Below, piece after piece: positions 20,940 to 32,606 of a stretch of DNA of 64,000 nt. The position numbers were made by a program, and so were the translations under genes. The stretch's first letter is position 1. The number at the start of each line of letters is the position of its first letter. The notes under the pieces are model-generated. The model did no database searches. It was not told the origin of the DNA and was given only the letters and a program-made list of their open reading frames with translations. The DNA is from Erinaceus europaeus (Eukaryota > Chordata > Mammalia > Eulipotyphla > Erinaceidae), in assembly GCF_950295315.1 (NCBI RefSeq), contig NC_080162.1, forward strand, positions 68,997,962 to 69,061,961, given 5' to 3'.

Positions 20940-22060
20940 ACTTGGGTTTTGTTGTTGTCACTACTGTGGGCAGCTCAGTCTACTGCTGTCTGTGACTGTG
21001 GTGTGAGTGATGGATGGCTTACTCATTTCTGCTTGTTGCTGCTTCTGTGAACAAGTTGGGCCTGCTTCTGTCACTGGACTGTCTCCCACTAAGTCCCTTC
21101 TGGGATTCTTTTTATGGTACTTTAGCTAGAAAGAGCAGGCTTTCTTTTTGCCTAGCCCCATTTCCCTTCCTATCTCCTTTATTCTTATTTCCTGCTTCTT
21201 TCCATTTCTTTCTCTCTCACTTCTGACTATTGTTGGTTCAGACTGGCTAGTGCCCAGGGTCTATGGAAGATATAAAGAAAACCCATGACGTTTTCAGTGA
21301 TTTCCTTCTCCACATCCTGAGGTTCCTAGGCAGTTCTACTTTCCTTTTTTTTTTTTTTTTCACTGTAAGGAGAACCTATATGATTACCTGTTGAATTTTT
21401 CCTGTACTATTTGACTGTATTTAGGTAGTAGGAACTAGGAAAAGTGAGTCTATCTTCCCTGGAATTAGAAGTAGCTCAGGATTTTGATCAAATTGCTTGT
21501 TGACTGAAGTTACCATCACTAGTTGCTGATTATATTGCTAATAATAGAGTCAGATTCTAATATTGCTATTGCAATAAGTGACAAACATACATTTAGTATC
21601 TTACATTCTGGAGGTGAGAAATTCAGCGATGAGCTGGGGAGAGAAAATTGAGGTGTCAGTATAGTTTCAATGCTTCTGGATGTTCTAGGAGAGAACCCTT
21701 GTCTGTCCCAAAACATGCTGTCTACATGCTTTAATTCCTAGTTCTTTCCACAGGTGCATAGCAGTCCATGATGTGGGCGTGTTATAGTTCACCTAGCCAG
21801 TCCTCACTGCTGGACATTACAGGCCCTGCCAGGATTGGGGGGGGGGATGTTTGACAAGTGCCTTATTTTCAAGGGAGGTGTCTGAATGACAGACATGACA
21901 GCAAAGGGTTACGAGTGAGCAACAGTGACATTAGAGGACAGAAAATTGACAGATAAGGAACTAGTGAGTATGGAGCAAATGGGGCCACCTCCAAATTCAC
22001 TGCAACCTAGAATTTAAAAAGCATTTAAGACACATTTTGTATAGGTAGGCAGGTAAGTGG
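20940..22060. other. Unique sequence with possible L1 scrap
   Basis: 21730-21830 (TCCACAGGTGCATAGCAGTC...CACTGCTGGACATTAC) may be a minus-strand L1 ORF2 scrap. Poly(T) at 21344. No gene seen. Confidence 0.35.
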
Positions 22061-22069
22061 ATGGAAACT

Positions 22070-22235
22070 ACTGTGTCAGTGCAAAAACTCAGTTGGGTAG
22101 TGTTCTGCTTTGCCATGTGCACGATCCCAGGTTCAGTCAAGCCTGGCCCTCACTGCACTGAAGGAAACTTCAGCGCTGTGCTCTTTGACTCTCTCCCTCT
22201 GCCTTTTTCCTTCTGTGTCTCTGTGGGAAACACAA
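22070..22235 (+). mobile_element. E5-like SINE
   Basis: AACTCAGTTGGGTAGTGTTC head, TTTGCCATGTGCACGATCCC, then a TCTCCCTCTGCC tail. Confidence 0.6.
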
Positions 22236-22274
22236 AGGAAAACTTGAACTGAGTTTGTTGTACTGCACTAAAGC

Positions 22275-22492
22275 GAAGAACTCCGGGGAAGGAGGGCAGG
22301 GAATGGGCTGAATTTAGGGTGGAGATTTTGGGGTCCCAGTGCATGATGGTGGAAAAGGATCTAAGCCGAGGGTGAGAATGTTTTGTAGATACCTATTGGG
22401 GTAGATGAGAAATTGTACCAATGTGCCAACAACTGTACTATAAACTATTACCCCTCCCCCCAATAAAATGACAAAAGAAAAAAAAAACATTA
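22275..22492 (+). mobile_element. L1 3' end (AATAAA type)
   Basis: AGAAATTGTACCAATGTGCC, CAACAACTGTACTATAAAC, then CCCCAATAAAATG and an A-run. Same 3' end type as 13861-14050. Confidence 0.65.
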
Positions 22493-22524
22493 ACTGCTGA
22501 GGGCCTTATAAAGACCCTTGTTAC

Positions 22525-24108
22525 AGCTATATATATACAAATAATGTCAAAGGACATAAATTATGGTGATGTATATGATACAGCAAATCCAAACAAAGGG
22601 ATTTTCAAAGTTAACCCAATTGCCAAATAATTTGATTACAGTAGTAACTATCTATTGCCTTCTTAAACCCTAAGTCAGCAGGAACCTCCTGCTTCCTCTA
22701 TAGAGCCTATATTTCCCCAGTCCTGGAACCTCTAGGGTGGGGCTCACTTTCCTGCATGCTTTTCTCAGTTCATACCAAATGATATTGCATCTGCTAATCT
22801 CAACCTAATCAAACAGTGAGTACCACCTCAGCATGCTTCACTTCAGACTGTGTCCAGAGATGTGAGGTGTGGAATGTCAACCCTTTAGCCTCATTTTTCG
22901 GGTAAGACCTTTCCTTTCACAGGAATCTCTAATTCCATTTTGGTTGGTTCACTTCCTACCAAAGTCCCAAAACCTAGATATAGACCAGGTCCCATGAGAT
23001 AAGGCATATGTTCACATGTATCCATAAACTTGGGCAAAATATGTACCTGATAGCAAAAATTCACAATTGTCTGCAGTGAGTTAGTATATGCAGCATGCAA
23101 GTAGAAAGACCTAAAAAGACACCATAAAGTTCATAATGAAATAGTGTCTACTTAGACTTAGATACCCTCCTCACCTACTTCCTATTACAGTTCTCACTCA
23201 CTCCAAAGCTAACCTTAGCAAAGTAAGGACTATTAACAGCTGAATAAGGGCAAGAGACTGGCATACTTTAACGATGACTCTTTAGTCACTATCAGGCCAC
23301 CCATCAGCTGGGGCCCTAGTCCGGGAGTCCTGAGATTCCCAAACAGACTTGATGGGCCTAGACCTTGAATAAATCCCCCTCTCCATTGTTACAGGTCATC
23401 TCTATCAGGAACAACACAATAGACCCCTCTGTGGGCCTCCATAGGGCCTTGCCCTCAACATGGATCAACAACTGCAGAGAATGTTTTCCATCCTCCGAAG
23501 GGAAGCTATCTTCCACTTGAGGAAGACGGGTCCTGAAATTGGGGCAGCTTGGTGTATTCCTACTCATGACCACAGAATGTGAGCTCAGATCTACAGGGAT
23601 GCAGAGGTCACATAGGCTCCTAAGCTGAATATGGGTCACAGATCAGATTGATGGGGTTTACAGTCAACAATACTTATACATCTTTCCCATATTTGGAAGC
23701 TACTCTTTTCCCTGATCCAGCTTTCTGGTCCTTTTTCCAGCCATGACATCAAACTTGGATCCACCTGCATTTTAGATGCCAGGCTCAGGAAAAACAAACA
23801 AATAAACAACAACAAAAAATAAAAACACTAGTATAGTTATGGGGCCTTTGGAATATAACTAAAATAGGACTACTATCTACAAAGTAGAGACCCTCAAATC
23901 TTCGTCTGCACTATTCCAGCCTTTAGGTTCATTATTAGTCAACAATTCATTTAGCTTTATATGTTAACTCTTCTTTCAGCCACCAGGTTCCAGATGTTAG
24001 CATGATGCCGACCAGACTTCCCTGAAGAGACGACCCCACCAATATGTCCTGGAGTCCCGCTTCCCCAGAGCCCTGCCCCTCCAGGGAAAGAGATACAGGC
24101 CAGTAAGG
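22525..24108 (+). mobile_element. Family X copy (L1 long 3' UTR), 3' end missing
   Basis: Matches 33478-35030 almost throughout, from AATGTCAAAGGACATAAATT to CTCCAGGGAAAGAGATACAG. It lacks the last ~250 bp, including the A-rich end, so a later deletion or rearrangement removed the 3' end. Confidence 0.8.
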
Positions 24109-24117
24109 ATACTGATA

Positions 24118-24268
24118 TGATAAAGGCCAGAGAAATAGCTCACTGAGTAGGGCACATGCCTTGCCATGTGTGCAACCTAGGTTTGAACGCTGGCACTTGA
24201 GTGATATGCTATGATGACAGAGAAAACTTTAATGTTGTGATGTCTCCCCTGCCCCACCTGAATTTATT
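24118..24268 (+). mobile_element. E5 SINE, host of a SINE nest
   Basis: AATAGCTCACTGAGTAGGGC head, TGCCATGTGTGCAACC, then GATGTCTCCCCTGC. Its 3' continuation CATCTGAATTT resumes at 25166. Confidence 0.75.
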
Positions 24269-24269
24269 A

Positions 24270-24535
24270 TTTTTTATCTTTTTAAATAACTATTTATTTA
24301 TTTATTTCCTTTTGTTGCCCTTGTTGTTTTATTGTTGTAGTTATTGTTGTTGTTATTGATGTCATTGTTGGATAGGACAGAAAGAAATGGAGAGAGAAGG
24401 GGAAGAAGACAGAGGGGGGAGAGAAAGACACTTGCAGACCTGCAAGTGGGGAGCTGGGGCTCAAACCAGGATCTTTAAGCCGGACCTTGCAATTCGCGCC
24501 ACAGGCGCTTAACCGGCTGTACTACTGACCAACTC
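24270..24535 (-). mobile_element. E1 SINE (first of three stacked copies)
   Basis: Tail complement TTTTGTTGCCCTTGTTG, internal deletion in the body, head complement to ACTCCCC. Confidence 0.88.
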
Positions 24536-24540
24536 CCCTT

Positions 24541-24753
24541 TTTTCATTTTTTAAATTTATTATTTATTCCCTTTTGTTGCCCTTGTTGTTTTATTGTTGT
24601 AGTTATGATTGATGTCGTTGTTGTTGGCTAGGACAGAGAGAAATTGAGAGAGGAGGGGAAGACAGAGAGGGGGAGAAAAAGATAGACACCTGCAGACCTG
24701 CTTCACTGTTTCACGCCACGTGCGCTTAGCCAGCTGTGCTACCACCCGACTAT
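24541..24753 (-). mobile_element. E1 SINE (second stacked copy), internally deleted
   Basis: Runs from TTTATTATTTATTCCC to CCCGACTATCCC. The segment between the CTGCAGACC element and the head is deleted. Confidence 0.87.
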
Positions 24754-24764
24754 CCCTTTTTCAT

Positions 24765-25033
24765 CTTTTAAAGTTGCTTTTTTCTTCTTTTGTTGACCTT
24801 GTCTTATTGTTGTTGTAGTTATTATAATTGTTTTATTGTTGTTATTGATGTCATTGTTGTTGGATAGGACAGAGAGAAATGGAGAGAGGAGAGGAAGACA
24901 GAGAGGGGGAGAGAAAGATAGACACCTGCAGACCTCTTCACCGCCTGTGAAGTGACTCCCCTGCAGGTGAGGAGCCAGGGATCCTTGAGCTTCCTATCAA
25001 GTAAGCTTAACTAGCAGCGCTACCACCCGACCT
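24765..25033 (-). mobile_element. E1 SINE (third stacked copy)
   Basis: TTTTGTTGACCTTGTC tail complement to ACCACCCGACCTCC head end. Confidence 0.88.
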
Positions 25034-25035
25034 CC

Positions 25036-25165
25036 TATTTTATTTATTTTTTAACCAGAGCACTGCTCAGCTCTGGTTTATGGTGGTGCAGGGGACTGAA
25101 CCTGGGGCTTAGGAGCCTCAGGCTTGAGAGTTTCTTTGTGTAACTATTATGCTATCTCTGCCTGA
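25036..25165 (-). mobile_element. E3 SINE closing the nest
   Basis: CCAGAGCACTGCTCAGCTCT and GGACTGAACCTGGGG, head complement AACTATTATGCTATCTCTGC. Confidence 0.85.
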
Positions 25166-25209
25166 CATCTGAATTTAAAAAAAAAAAAATGACCAGGAAC
25201 AGTGAAACT

Positions 25210-27228
25210 GCACATGCACAAGGCCTCAATTCCATATACACACATGCATACATACATACATGCACACACATACATAGATGTATGGTTTAGTATGTTATGA
25301 CACTGGTGAAGGGATCTGATGGGCAGAACTGGTAATAAAGCCAAAGGTCAGAGTCTCAATATCCTTACCTTTTAGTCTTACTAAAGGTAAACAGACATAA
25401 ATGGAAAAATGCTCTCTTAACCTCATGAAGATCAAATTAAGCAGCTAGATTACAGGGAATCAAATAGCTTGTACTGAACTGTCACAAGCACTTACTCAGA
25501 TACAAATCAGCACACACCATGCTCTTTTCAATCTAAGGTGGTTTTGGTTTTTAGACTTAGAAATCTCTACTTTCAGGATCTACTCTTTCTGAGTACCTTA
25601 AGCACTTTATTAACAAGGATTACAAAATTACTAATACTAAAAACTCACTGTCAAATAATATCTGCTGTTTTTCTGCATGAGGATTCAAGTAGCTTGTACC
25701 TTTTGTCCTTACAGAAGAAAAATTAAATAACAGTTTCCTTCTGTTGGCAACCATGGAAACTAAGCTCCAGCATTTCAGAGAGCAGATAATATCAAAACCA
25801 TTCTTTAAGGATATCGACTAATTTACTTGATGTTAATAAACAATAAAACTAGTGACTTAAATGTGATTTTCAGATCTTCAGGTCTAGGTTCCACTGGCTT
25901 CACGGTTATCTGGAGGCCAGCTGAATAGCAGAAGCCCATGAGGGAAAGATAGAGACAACTGCTTGTCACAGGAAAATCTGCAGTCTTGCGTTCTCAAAGT
26001 CTGTACAAGACCTGTGTATTTGCTAATGCCTACCATTTAGGTCTCCTGAGAGTGGTTTTTTGTACTTTAATCTGGAACACTTTTTTCTTACTTCTAATCT
26101 ACCCAGAACTGGAAGCCTTGGTATATAAATCTTGATCTTTAAAATGTTTCTGTCTCTGTCTAAGAATTCCCAACAGACCTGCTGGAGAAGGCACACTTAC
26201 TTTTAGAATACTTTTGACCCGCTTATTTGCATAATCCGCTTTCCGGGAAGCTTATGGAGCCATGCCAATTAAATTTCACCTAAAGTTTCTCAAAATCTAA
26301 TTGCACTGTGTTGCCAGCTCCTCTTGTTATTCCCTCAAACAAATCATATAACCCTTTCTATTAATGTAATTTGTTCAAAGAACTGTCAAGCCAGGAATTA
26401 GTATAAAGCTTCCAATTAAGTTTCACAGCCCAGTGCTTGGTGATGTCATTCTATCAACTGCATCTCAGATAGGGGTTCAGGACATGACCCATGGAGCAGA
26501 GCATCTGCCAGCAGGAGCCTGCACTGGCTATTTAAAGCTGTTTCCTAGTGAGGCAGAGCTCGCCTGGAGGACAGGGGAAGCTGGCAGGGAGCACTGGTTC
26601 TGGACAAATACTTGCAGATGGAGCTCAGAGTGTCAGAAGCAAGGGCAGCACAGGGGTGAGGGAACAACTGTTCAGAAGGTGGAAAAGGAAGCAAGCAAAA
26701 GGGGGAAAAGTTGAGAAGACTACTTGCCCAAGGCTTCTCTTTATTTTCTCCACCACCACAAATTACCAATTTTGTCAGCCTTGAATATCATAATGGAGCT
26801 TACACACACTTTGTGGGTGGCATTCATTTGTTTTCTTCTCACCTCTCACATTTGCAATCTGATGAAGATGAAATTTTTTTTTTTTTAATTTGTGAATGTT
26901 AGCTGTTACTTAAGATGGTCCAAATGTTCCTTCTCAATTTGGTTAGTATTATAAAACACAGTATTCTGGCTTCAGAGTGGCCACAGTATAATTAAGATGT
27001 GATATGCTTTTGGGAGTCATATGTAAGTCTTTATATTATTTTGGGTTATATGTTCTTAATCACATGGTTGCAGTTTTACAACTTGGCACAATCCCTACAT
27101 TTGATTCAGCATAGGAATTTGTAGTCTTCAGGCGAGTCATCAAGCTGAATTGAGTTTTTTTTAGATTGAGTTCTGTCATAAGAAGACACTGAGCCAACAA
27201 TTCTGATATAAGAGATTTACTAAAGAAC
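25210..27228. other. Unique region, candidate noncoding element
   Basis: No gene confirmed. It starts with short CA/TG repeats (25228-25280). The AT-rich block 26200-26460 carries an octamer motif ATTTGCAT at 26225-26232 and several AATTA cores. GCAACCATGGAAAC at 25747-25760 resembles an RFX X-box. The 93-codon frame at 26433 is unsupported. Confidence 0.35.
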
Positions 27229-27231
27229 TGG

Positions 27232-27366
27232 TGGTCCGGGAGGTGGTGCAGTGGATAAAGCATTGGACTCTCAAGCATGAGGTTCTGAGTTCAATCCCCA
27301 GCAATACATGTGATGTCTGGTTCTTTCTCTCTCTCCTCCTATCTATCTTTCTCATTAATAAATAGG
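27232..27366 (+). mobile_element. E2 SINE
   Basis: GGTCCGGGAGGTGGTGCAG head, CAGTGGATAAAGCATTGGAC, GAGTTCAATCCCC, TTAATAAATAGG tail. Confidence 0.92.
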
Positions 27367-27813
27367 AATAAGAAAGGCTTCTGGAAGACATAAAAGAATA
27401 GAAAAAGGAGGACAGGTAAAGGAAAGGAATCGAGCAAAGGAGTGCTTTCTTGTTAAGGCCCCACCTTGGTTGATATGGAGTGGAGCTGTGGAAAATAAAA
27501 AATGCCTCAGTGCATGTTCTTTTGTGAAGCAAAGTGGCTGAGTTTTGAGCCTTCAAACCAATAAGCCATTGGTCTTCAGTCAAAGGGAGTAGCAGGGTAG
27601 CATGGGAAGTAGCTATGGGAGCTCTCAGATACTGCTGAGTCTCCACAGGGGATGAATTGGCTCAGACGTCAGGCCTGTGTGTATGTGGTGGTGGTGGGGA
27701 GGGTGGTCAGGTACACAGCATCGGCTAGAGAGTCTGGGTAGCACACAGATAGCAATGGCCACATGGCTTCCCCTCCATATCTTGTTTTGCCTGCCTCTTC
27801 TACCAGGCTCCGG
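27367..27813 (-). other. Likely 3' UTR and downstream region of the minus-strand gene
   Basis: Lies just 3' of the stop codon at 27814-27816. No AATAAA complement is seen close by; the nearest TTTATT is at about 26740. The 3' UTR extent is therefore unknown. Confidence 0.35.
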
Positions 27814-28256
27814 TCATGGGTCTTTCATCACATTCTGCTGCAAGAGAAAATGAATAACATCTTTTGAAAGTCCTGGGGTCTCCTTTTCATTTTCCAGAGA
27901 CATGCTTCCTTCCCCCGATGGGTAGAAATGGACATCCCTAGAGTGCTTCTGTAACGCTGAGCAGCCATCCTGGTTGAAGATGACCCGGGCCATCTGGAAA
28001 CTGCGGAGGGCATACCTTTGGTTCTCCTGGTCTTTCAGTTCATTGATTTTCTGAGTCAGGCACTGGCAGACAGATGTGGAGAGTGAATTTCCAGAGGTTG
28101 GCTGTGGGTGGCTAAACATTTCATAGAATGTATCCAAGGATTTCCGAAGTTCATCATCTTCTCTCTCGATTTCTACGTGGTCATTCACTGAAAAGTCAAG
28201 CCAGGAGTTCTCAGAGGTCCAGGAATCTTTTTGCTCAGTATTTAAGTTAGTGTTGT
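27814..28256 (-). CDS. Terminal coding exon of an unidentified host gene
   Basis: On the minus strand a polypyrimidine tract and acceptor (TTTTTTCTTACAG) open the exon at 28256. It then reads two bases plus 146 codons to a TGA at 27814. The protein is acidic and serine-rich, mostly polar, with no membrane segment. It includes NSWLDFSVNDHVEIEREDDE, a possible helix RKSLDTFYEMF, KINELKDQENQRYALRSFQM and the C-terminus SKDVIHFLLQQNVMKDP. Complete absence of stops over 147 codons, a good acceptor and ordinary codon use argue for a real exon. Its reading phase fits the exon at 30958-31096. I cannot name the protein. Confidence 0.62.
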
Positions 28257-28269
28257 CTGTAAGAAAAAA

Positions 28270-28690
28270 CAGAGTTCAGTAAGCAAATAAATGCACATTC
28301 AAAAATCTAAGAAACCAAGGGAAGAGCAGAGCATGTCTCTTTCAGTTCAATATACTTCTTTGCCCCAAGTGACTGGCTCAATTAGCTGATTTTACAATCT
28401 GTTTCCACCATCTTGAGGTTTGACCCTTTATTTGCTCAATAATAGAATATTTTATTTGTATGTATCAGGAGTTCTTAATTTGAGGTCCTTGAATAGAAAT
28501 TCAGTATGGCTATGAACTTGGATGAGAAGAAAGCCAGACATTTATTTTCAGTAAGCTCTACCTGAAATTAAGCATTTCTTTCCAAGATGCACATAGGCAA
28601 TAGACATACTAGCAGAAGTGCCTGTGATTTTGTCACCAACAGATCGTGACTATTTTCATGTTTCACTATAGTTTGTTGAAGTTTGTTGTA
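28270..28690. other. Intronic unique sequence
   Basis: Nothing recognised; part of the intron if the two-exon model is right. Confidence 0.4.
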
Positions 28691-28694
28691 TTTT

Positions 28695-29405
28695 TTGCCA
28701 CTTTTTTATACCCCTTTTTCATATTACGGAGCTACTCTCTTCCTTGATCCAGCTTTCTGATCCTTTTCCCAGCCATGACATCATCTCCCCAGACAATAAC
28801 TTGGATCCACCTGCATATCAGATTTCAGGCTCAGGCAAAACAAACAAACAAACAAACAAACAAATCACTAGTATAGCTACAGGCCCTTTGAAATATAACT
28901 AAAATATGGCTACTAGCTATCTACAGAATGGAGGACCCCCCCCAACATTTCATCTGCACTATTCCAGCCTTTAGGTCCACAGTTGTTCAACAATTTGTTT
29001 GGCTTTGTATGTTAACTCTCTTTTCGGCCACCAAGTTCCAGATGCTAGCAGGATGCGACCAGACTTCCCCGGACAGACAACCCTACCAATGTGCCTTGGA
29101 GCACCACTTCCCCAGAGCCCTTCCTCATAGGGAAAGAGAAAGACAGGCTGGGAGTATCGATCGATCAGTCAATGCCCATGTTCAGTGAGGAAGCAATTAC
29201 AGAAGCCAGACCTTCAATCTTCTGCACCCCATAATGGCCCTGGGTCCATACTCCCAGAGGGGTAAAGAATAGGAAAGCTATCAAGGGAGGGGTTGGTATA
29301 CAGAGGTCTGGTGGTAGGAACTGTGCGAAGTTGTACCCCTCTTATCCTATGGTTTTGTCAGTGTTTCCTTTTTATAAATAAAAAATTTAAAAAGTAAAAA
29401 AAAGC
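28695..29405 (+). mobile_element. Family X copy, 3' part (L1 3' UTR)
   Basis: From ACGGAGCTACTCTCTTCC to TTTATAAATAAAAAATTTAA. 5'-truncated, as L1 insertions often are. A (AAAC)n run lies at 28838-28863. Confidence 0.82.
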
Positions 29406-29407
29406 TG

Positions 29408-29555
29408 GAAAAAGATTTATTATTTATTTATTTATTTTGTATATGAAAGAAAGAGACCAGAGCACTGTTCTGGCACATGTGGTGCCCTGAACTGAACTAC
29501 AAGCTTTATGGATACAAATCCTGCACTCTACCTACTGAGCCACTTCCCTGGCCAC
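29408..29555 (-). mobile_element. Degenerate E2/E3-like SINE
   Basis: GATTTATTATTTATTTATTT start, CTGCACTCTACCTACTGAGC, end CTTCCCTGGCCAC. Confidence 0.6.
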
Positions 29556-29698
29556 AGCTGAAGATTATTGGAACACTATTTCTGCCTATCACTATGCGGC
29601 GGGATAAAATGAATCTCTCTGAAATTCCTGGAGTTCTAACATGTGATTGCATCTAGTAATGGGACTCTTGGAAGGCAAGTGAGACCAAGAGGTTCTTT

Positions 29699-29915
29699 TT
29701 TAAATTATTAAATTATTTTATTTATTTACTGGATAGACAAAAAGGAAAATTGAGAGAAGGGGGAAGTTAGAGGGGGAGAAAGACACCAGCAACACTGTTT
29801 CACCACTTGTAAAGCTTTCTGGCTACAGGTGGGGAGTGGGGACTGGAACCCTGATCCTCATGCACTATAATATTGTGTGCACTTGGTCAGGTGCAGCAGC
29901 GCGCGCACGGCTGAT
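29699..29915 (-). mobile_element. E4 SINE
   Basis: TTTATTTACTGGATAGAC start, body ACACCAGCAACACTGTTTC, head complement with an unusual GCGCGCGC stretch. AAGAGGTTCT flanks it on both sides (29688 and 29917). Confidence 0.82.
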
Positions 29916-29929
29916 TAAGAGGTTCTAAA

Positions 29930-30165
29930 GGCGGGGTCCTAATCTGGTGGTTTTATAAGAAGAGAAAAATGAGCCGTCTCTCTCTGTGTAGGAACCCAGT
30001 AAAGGCCATATTAAAACACAAAGAGTGCATGTACACGTGCAAGAGCATGTGTAAGCCAGAAAATTCTTTCCTTCTAAGACCTTGAGATGGCTTTATTTCT
30101 GTTCAGCAAGGGCTTAACCTCCTATGACTCTGTCATTAATAAAATTGGGTGGAATTTCCCTTTTG
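29930..30165. other. Unique sequence
   Basis: No gene or repeat recognised. Confidence 0.4.
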
Positions 30166-30167
30166 CT

Positions 30168-30503
30168 TTTTTTTTTTTTCCTCCAGGGTTATTGCTGGGG
30201 CTTGGTGCTGGCACTATGAATCCACTGCTCCTGGAGGCCATTTTTATTTTCTGGTTTTTTTTTTGGTTTATTTTACTTTGTTATTTTTTTTATTGGAAAG
30301 GACAAAGAGAAATTGAAAAAGGAGGGGGGAAATAGAGAGGGGGAGAGAAAAACAGATATATACAGAACCTGCTTCATCACCTGTGAAGCGATCCCCCCAC
30401 CCCCTGCAGGTGGGTAGCTGGGGGCTTGAACTGGGATCGTTGAGATGGTCCTTACGCTTCATACTATGTGAGTTTAACTGGCTGCGCTACTACCCACCCC
30501 CAC
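30168..30503 (-). mobile_element. E1-long SINE
   Basis: Starts with the complement of the extra module (CCTCCAGGGTTATTGCTGGG ... CTCCTGGAGGCC), then the E1 tail, body and head complement. This explains the overlapping 163-codon and 82-codon frames. Confidence 0.88.
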
Positions 30504-30539
30504 TTTTGCTTTTATTCTTTAAAATGTTTAATCCAGGAG

Positions 30540-30705
30540 AGGTAGAGAGAGAGGGAGGGAAGGAGACAGGGGGAGAGAGGGAGACAGAGAGAAAGAGAGA
30601 GTCAGAGTCCACAACAGTAGCATATGTGGTCGCCAGGGATCAAACCTGGGACCTCAGGCATACAAGTCCTATGCTATGCCCACTGCATCAACTCCCCAGT
30701 CACAG
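30540..30705 (-). mobile_element. Degenerate tRNA-type SINE with GA-rich tail
   Basis: A GA tract (30541-30605), then CAGGGATCAAACCTGGGACC and ATGCCCACTGCATCAACTCC as head complement. Confidence 0.6.
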
Positions 30706-30957
30706 GAATGTCCATATGTTTTCTATAATGAATAGACTTTCTTCAGGAATTGACAAGAAAAAGGTGGGTGGGGGGCAGGGCTTGGTAGGGGAATGCTATT
30801 TTTTTTGGGGGGGGATGCTTTTAACGGTCACCTATCTGTTAGAACATTCATTGGTTAAAATCTTATTGATCTAGGACACAAGAGATAACATCTAGATGTT
30901 TCAGATTCACACAAAACCTAAATAACTTTATGTCTTTAGGAGTAACAGATGACTAAC

Positions 30958-31096
30958 TTGACTTTAGTAATCCAAGGCATTGAATCAGCATGGCACATCT
31001 GAGATGAATGTTTATTTTCTGTGAGATGCCATTGGCCTTTAAAAACTCAGACGTTTCATGGGAGCTTCCTCCTCCAGAAGTATCTGCGGTTGGTGG
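30958..31096 (-). CDS. Internal coding exon of the same unidentified host gene
   Basis: On the minus strand the acceptor TATATTTTTCAG precedes CCACCAACC (exon start 31096). The exon reads 46 codons plus one base and ends at the donor CAA/GTTAGT. Residues include PPTADTSGGGSSHETSEFLK and NGISQKINIHLRCAMLIQCL. It enters in phase 0 and leaves in phase 1. The downstream exon supplies the two bases needed, giving an Asn codon at the join and no stop. Polar, Ser/Gly-rich N-part; no recognised domain. Confidence 0.5.
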
Positions 31097-31109
31097 CTGA
31101 AAAATATAT

Positions 31110-32590
31110 AATAGGGTTTTATGTCTGTGAAACCTATTACCCTTCAAGTTTCATCTAAATGGGTTTGATATTTAGAATTCTGTCTCTTGTTGTGTGTCAG
31201 CATCAATAACTATCCACTCTGTCTCATCTGTTCAGAGTCTCCTTTACTAGCAACTGTATCCTGGAGGGTAAAAGAGGAAGAGGAGGAGGAGGAATCTGTG
31301 GTTTCAAAGCTGTCAGAGCCAAGAGAAACACAAGATTTCACAATTTAAATAGGGGGAATGATCAAGATGTAAGGAAAGAAGAAACAGGTGACTTGCAGGC
31401 TTTCCTATAGTGCTCAGAGGGGAAGCTGCCTCTTTGTTAGGGCACTAGATGACACAAGTGTGGTCCTGATGCTTTGGTTATATCGGTTGAGGGCTTCCCG
31501 TATACTATCAATACACGGCTCTAAGGCAAGGCATGACCATGAGAACAAGGCAGAGAGTCACTGCTAGTCACTTATTAGCAAGCCCATTTTGAGGGTGCTG
31601 ACTCATCTCTTTTCAGATAGAAGTCAGATGTCAGAGGACTTGCAGTTTCTCTAGATGGGTGACACTATAAATTCCAGTATATTATGGGATATATGCCACA
31701 TGGGTTTGAGGCCCTGCTCTACAAATCTGCATCTTTGTGCTCCAATCTCACTCCTCCCCCCTCCCCCATTCCCTCCTCTGTTTTTCTCATGGCTGTTAAC
31801 CCACTCCATGGAACTAAAGAGAAGTGAGCAAGGATCCAGTGTGAGCAGAATAAAAATCCTGCTTCCAGTCCTAGAGGCCACATGAAAAGTCCAACTGGTG
31901 CTATTATCACTACATCACCACCTTGAAATCTATACCTGGCTTCTTATGTATAGCTATTTCATCCTAAATCTTATCTCAGAAGCTAAGCAGGGTCAGCTAT
32001 GGTTAGTAACTTGGATGGGAGAAACCTGGCCTCTTTTCTGATTCTTGAGTGCATAAAGTAGGCTCCTTCTTCAGAACCTTTGCATTTACAGTTCCTTTGC
32101 AGAGAACATGGCTTCTCCCACACATAGCTGCACAATTGTTTCTTTTTCCTCTTTCAGAGGTCAGTAAGGTCAACAGATGGGCTAAGTTATAATAAGCAAC
32201 ATACAGCTTAACAATCAAGCCCCAAATATCTGTATATAAACCACATGGGGTTACTAACCACTGATGGCAGTTCTGTGTCAAGCTACGTGTAGAGACAGGT
32301 CATTCCTGTCCTGGAAACCAGGCCAGTGAGGCCACTACTTTCTCAACATTGCTTGGTGACTGCAGTAGAGGTGGTGACTGGGAAAGCTGTCACTTCTGCT
32401 TGCATATCATTTACCAGTGTTAAGTCCTATGGCCAATCTTGATTTCAAAAGGATAGGGGTGAAAATATTCTGTAGGGTCAGGCAAATAGTGTTGGGAACA
32501 ATAATTCAGTTTGCCGTATCTTCCTTGAGTATATTATTCTAAATTGCATTTTCTTCACTCCTCCAGGCCTTGCCTGTCCCAAACTCCCTT
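31110..32590. other. Unique sequence, possible upstream intron
   Basis: No further exon identified. Includes a short GAGGA repeat (31273-31300). Confidence 0.35.
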
Positions 32591-32606
32591 GTCTGGCTTA
32601 TATTTC

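Noticed and set aside
28838..28863. CRISPR-like array
   Set aside because: Only an (AAAC)n microsatellite; the window is mammalian and no spaced direct repeats exist.
30383..30874. 163-codon frame
   Set aside because: Made of E1-long and another SINE; no gene.
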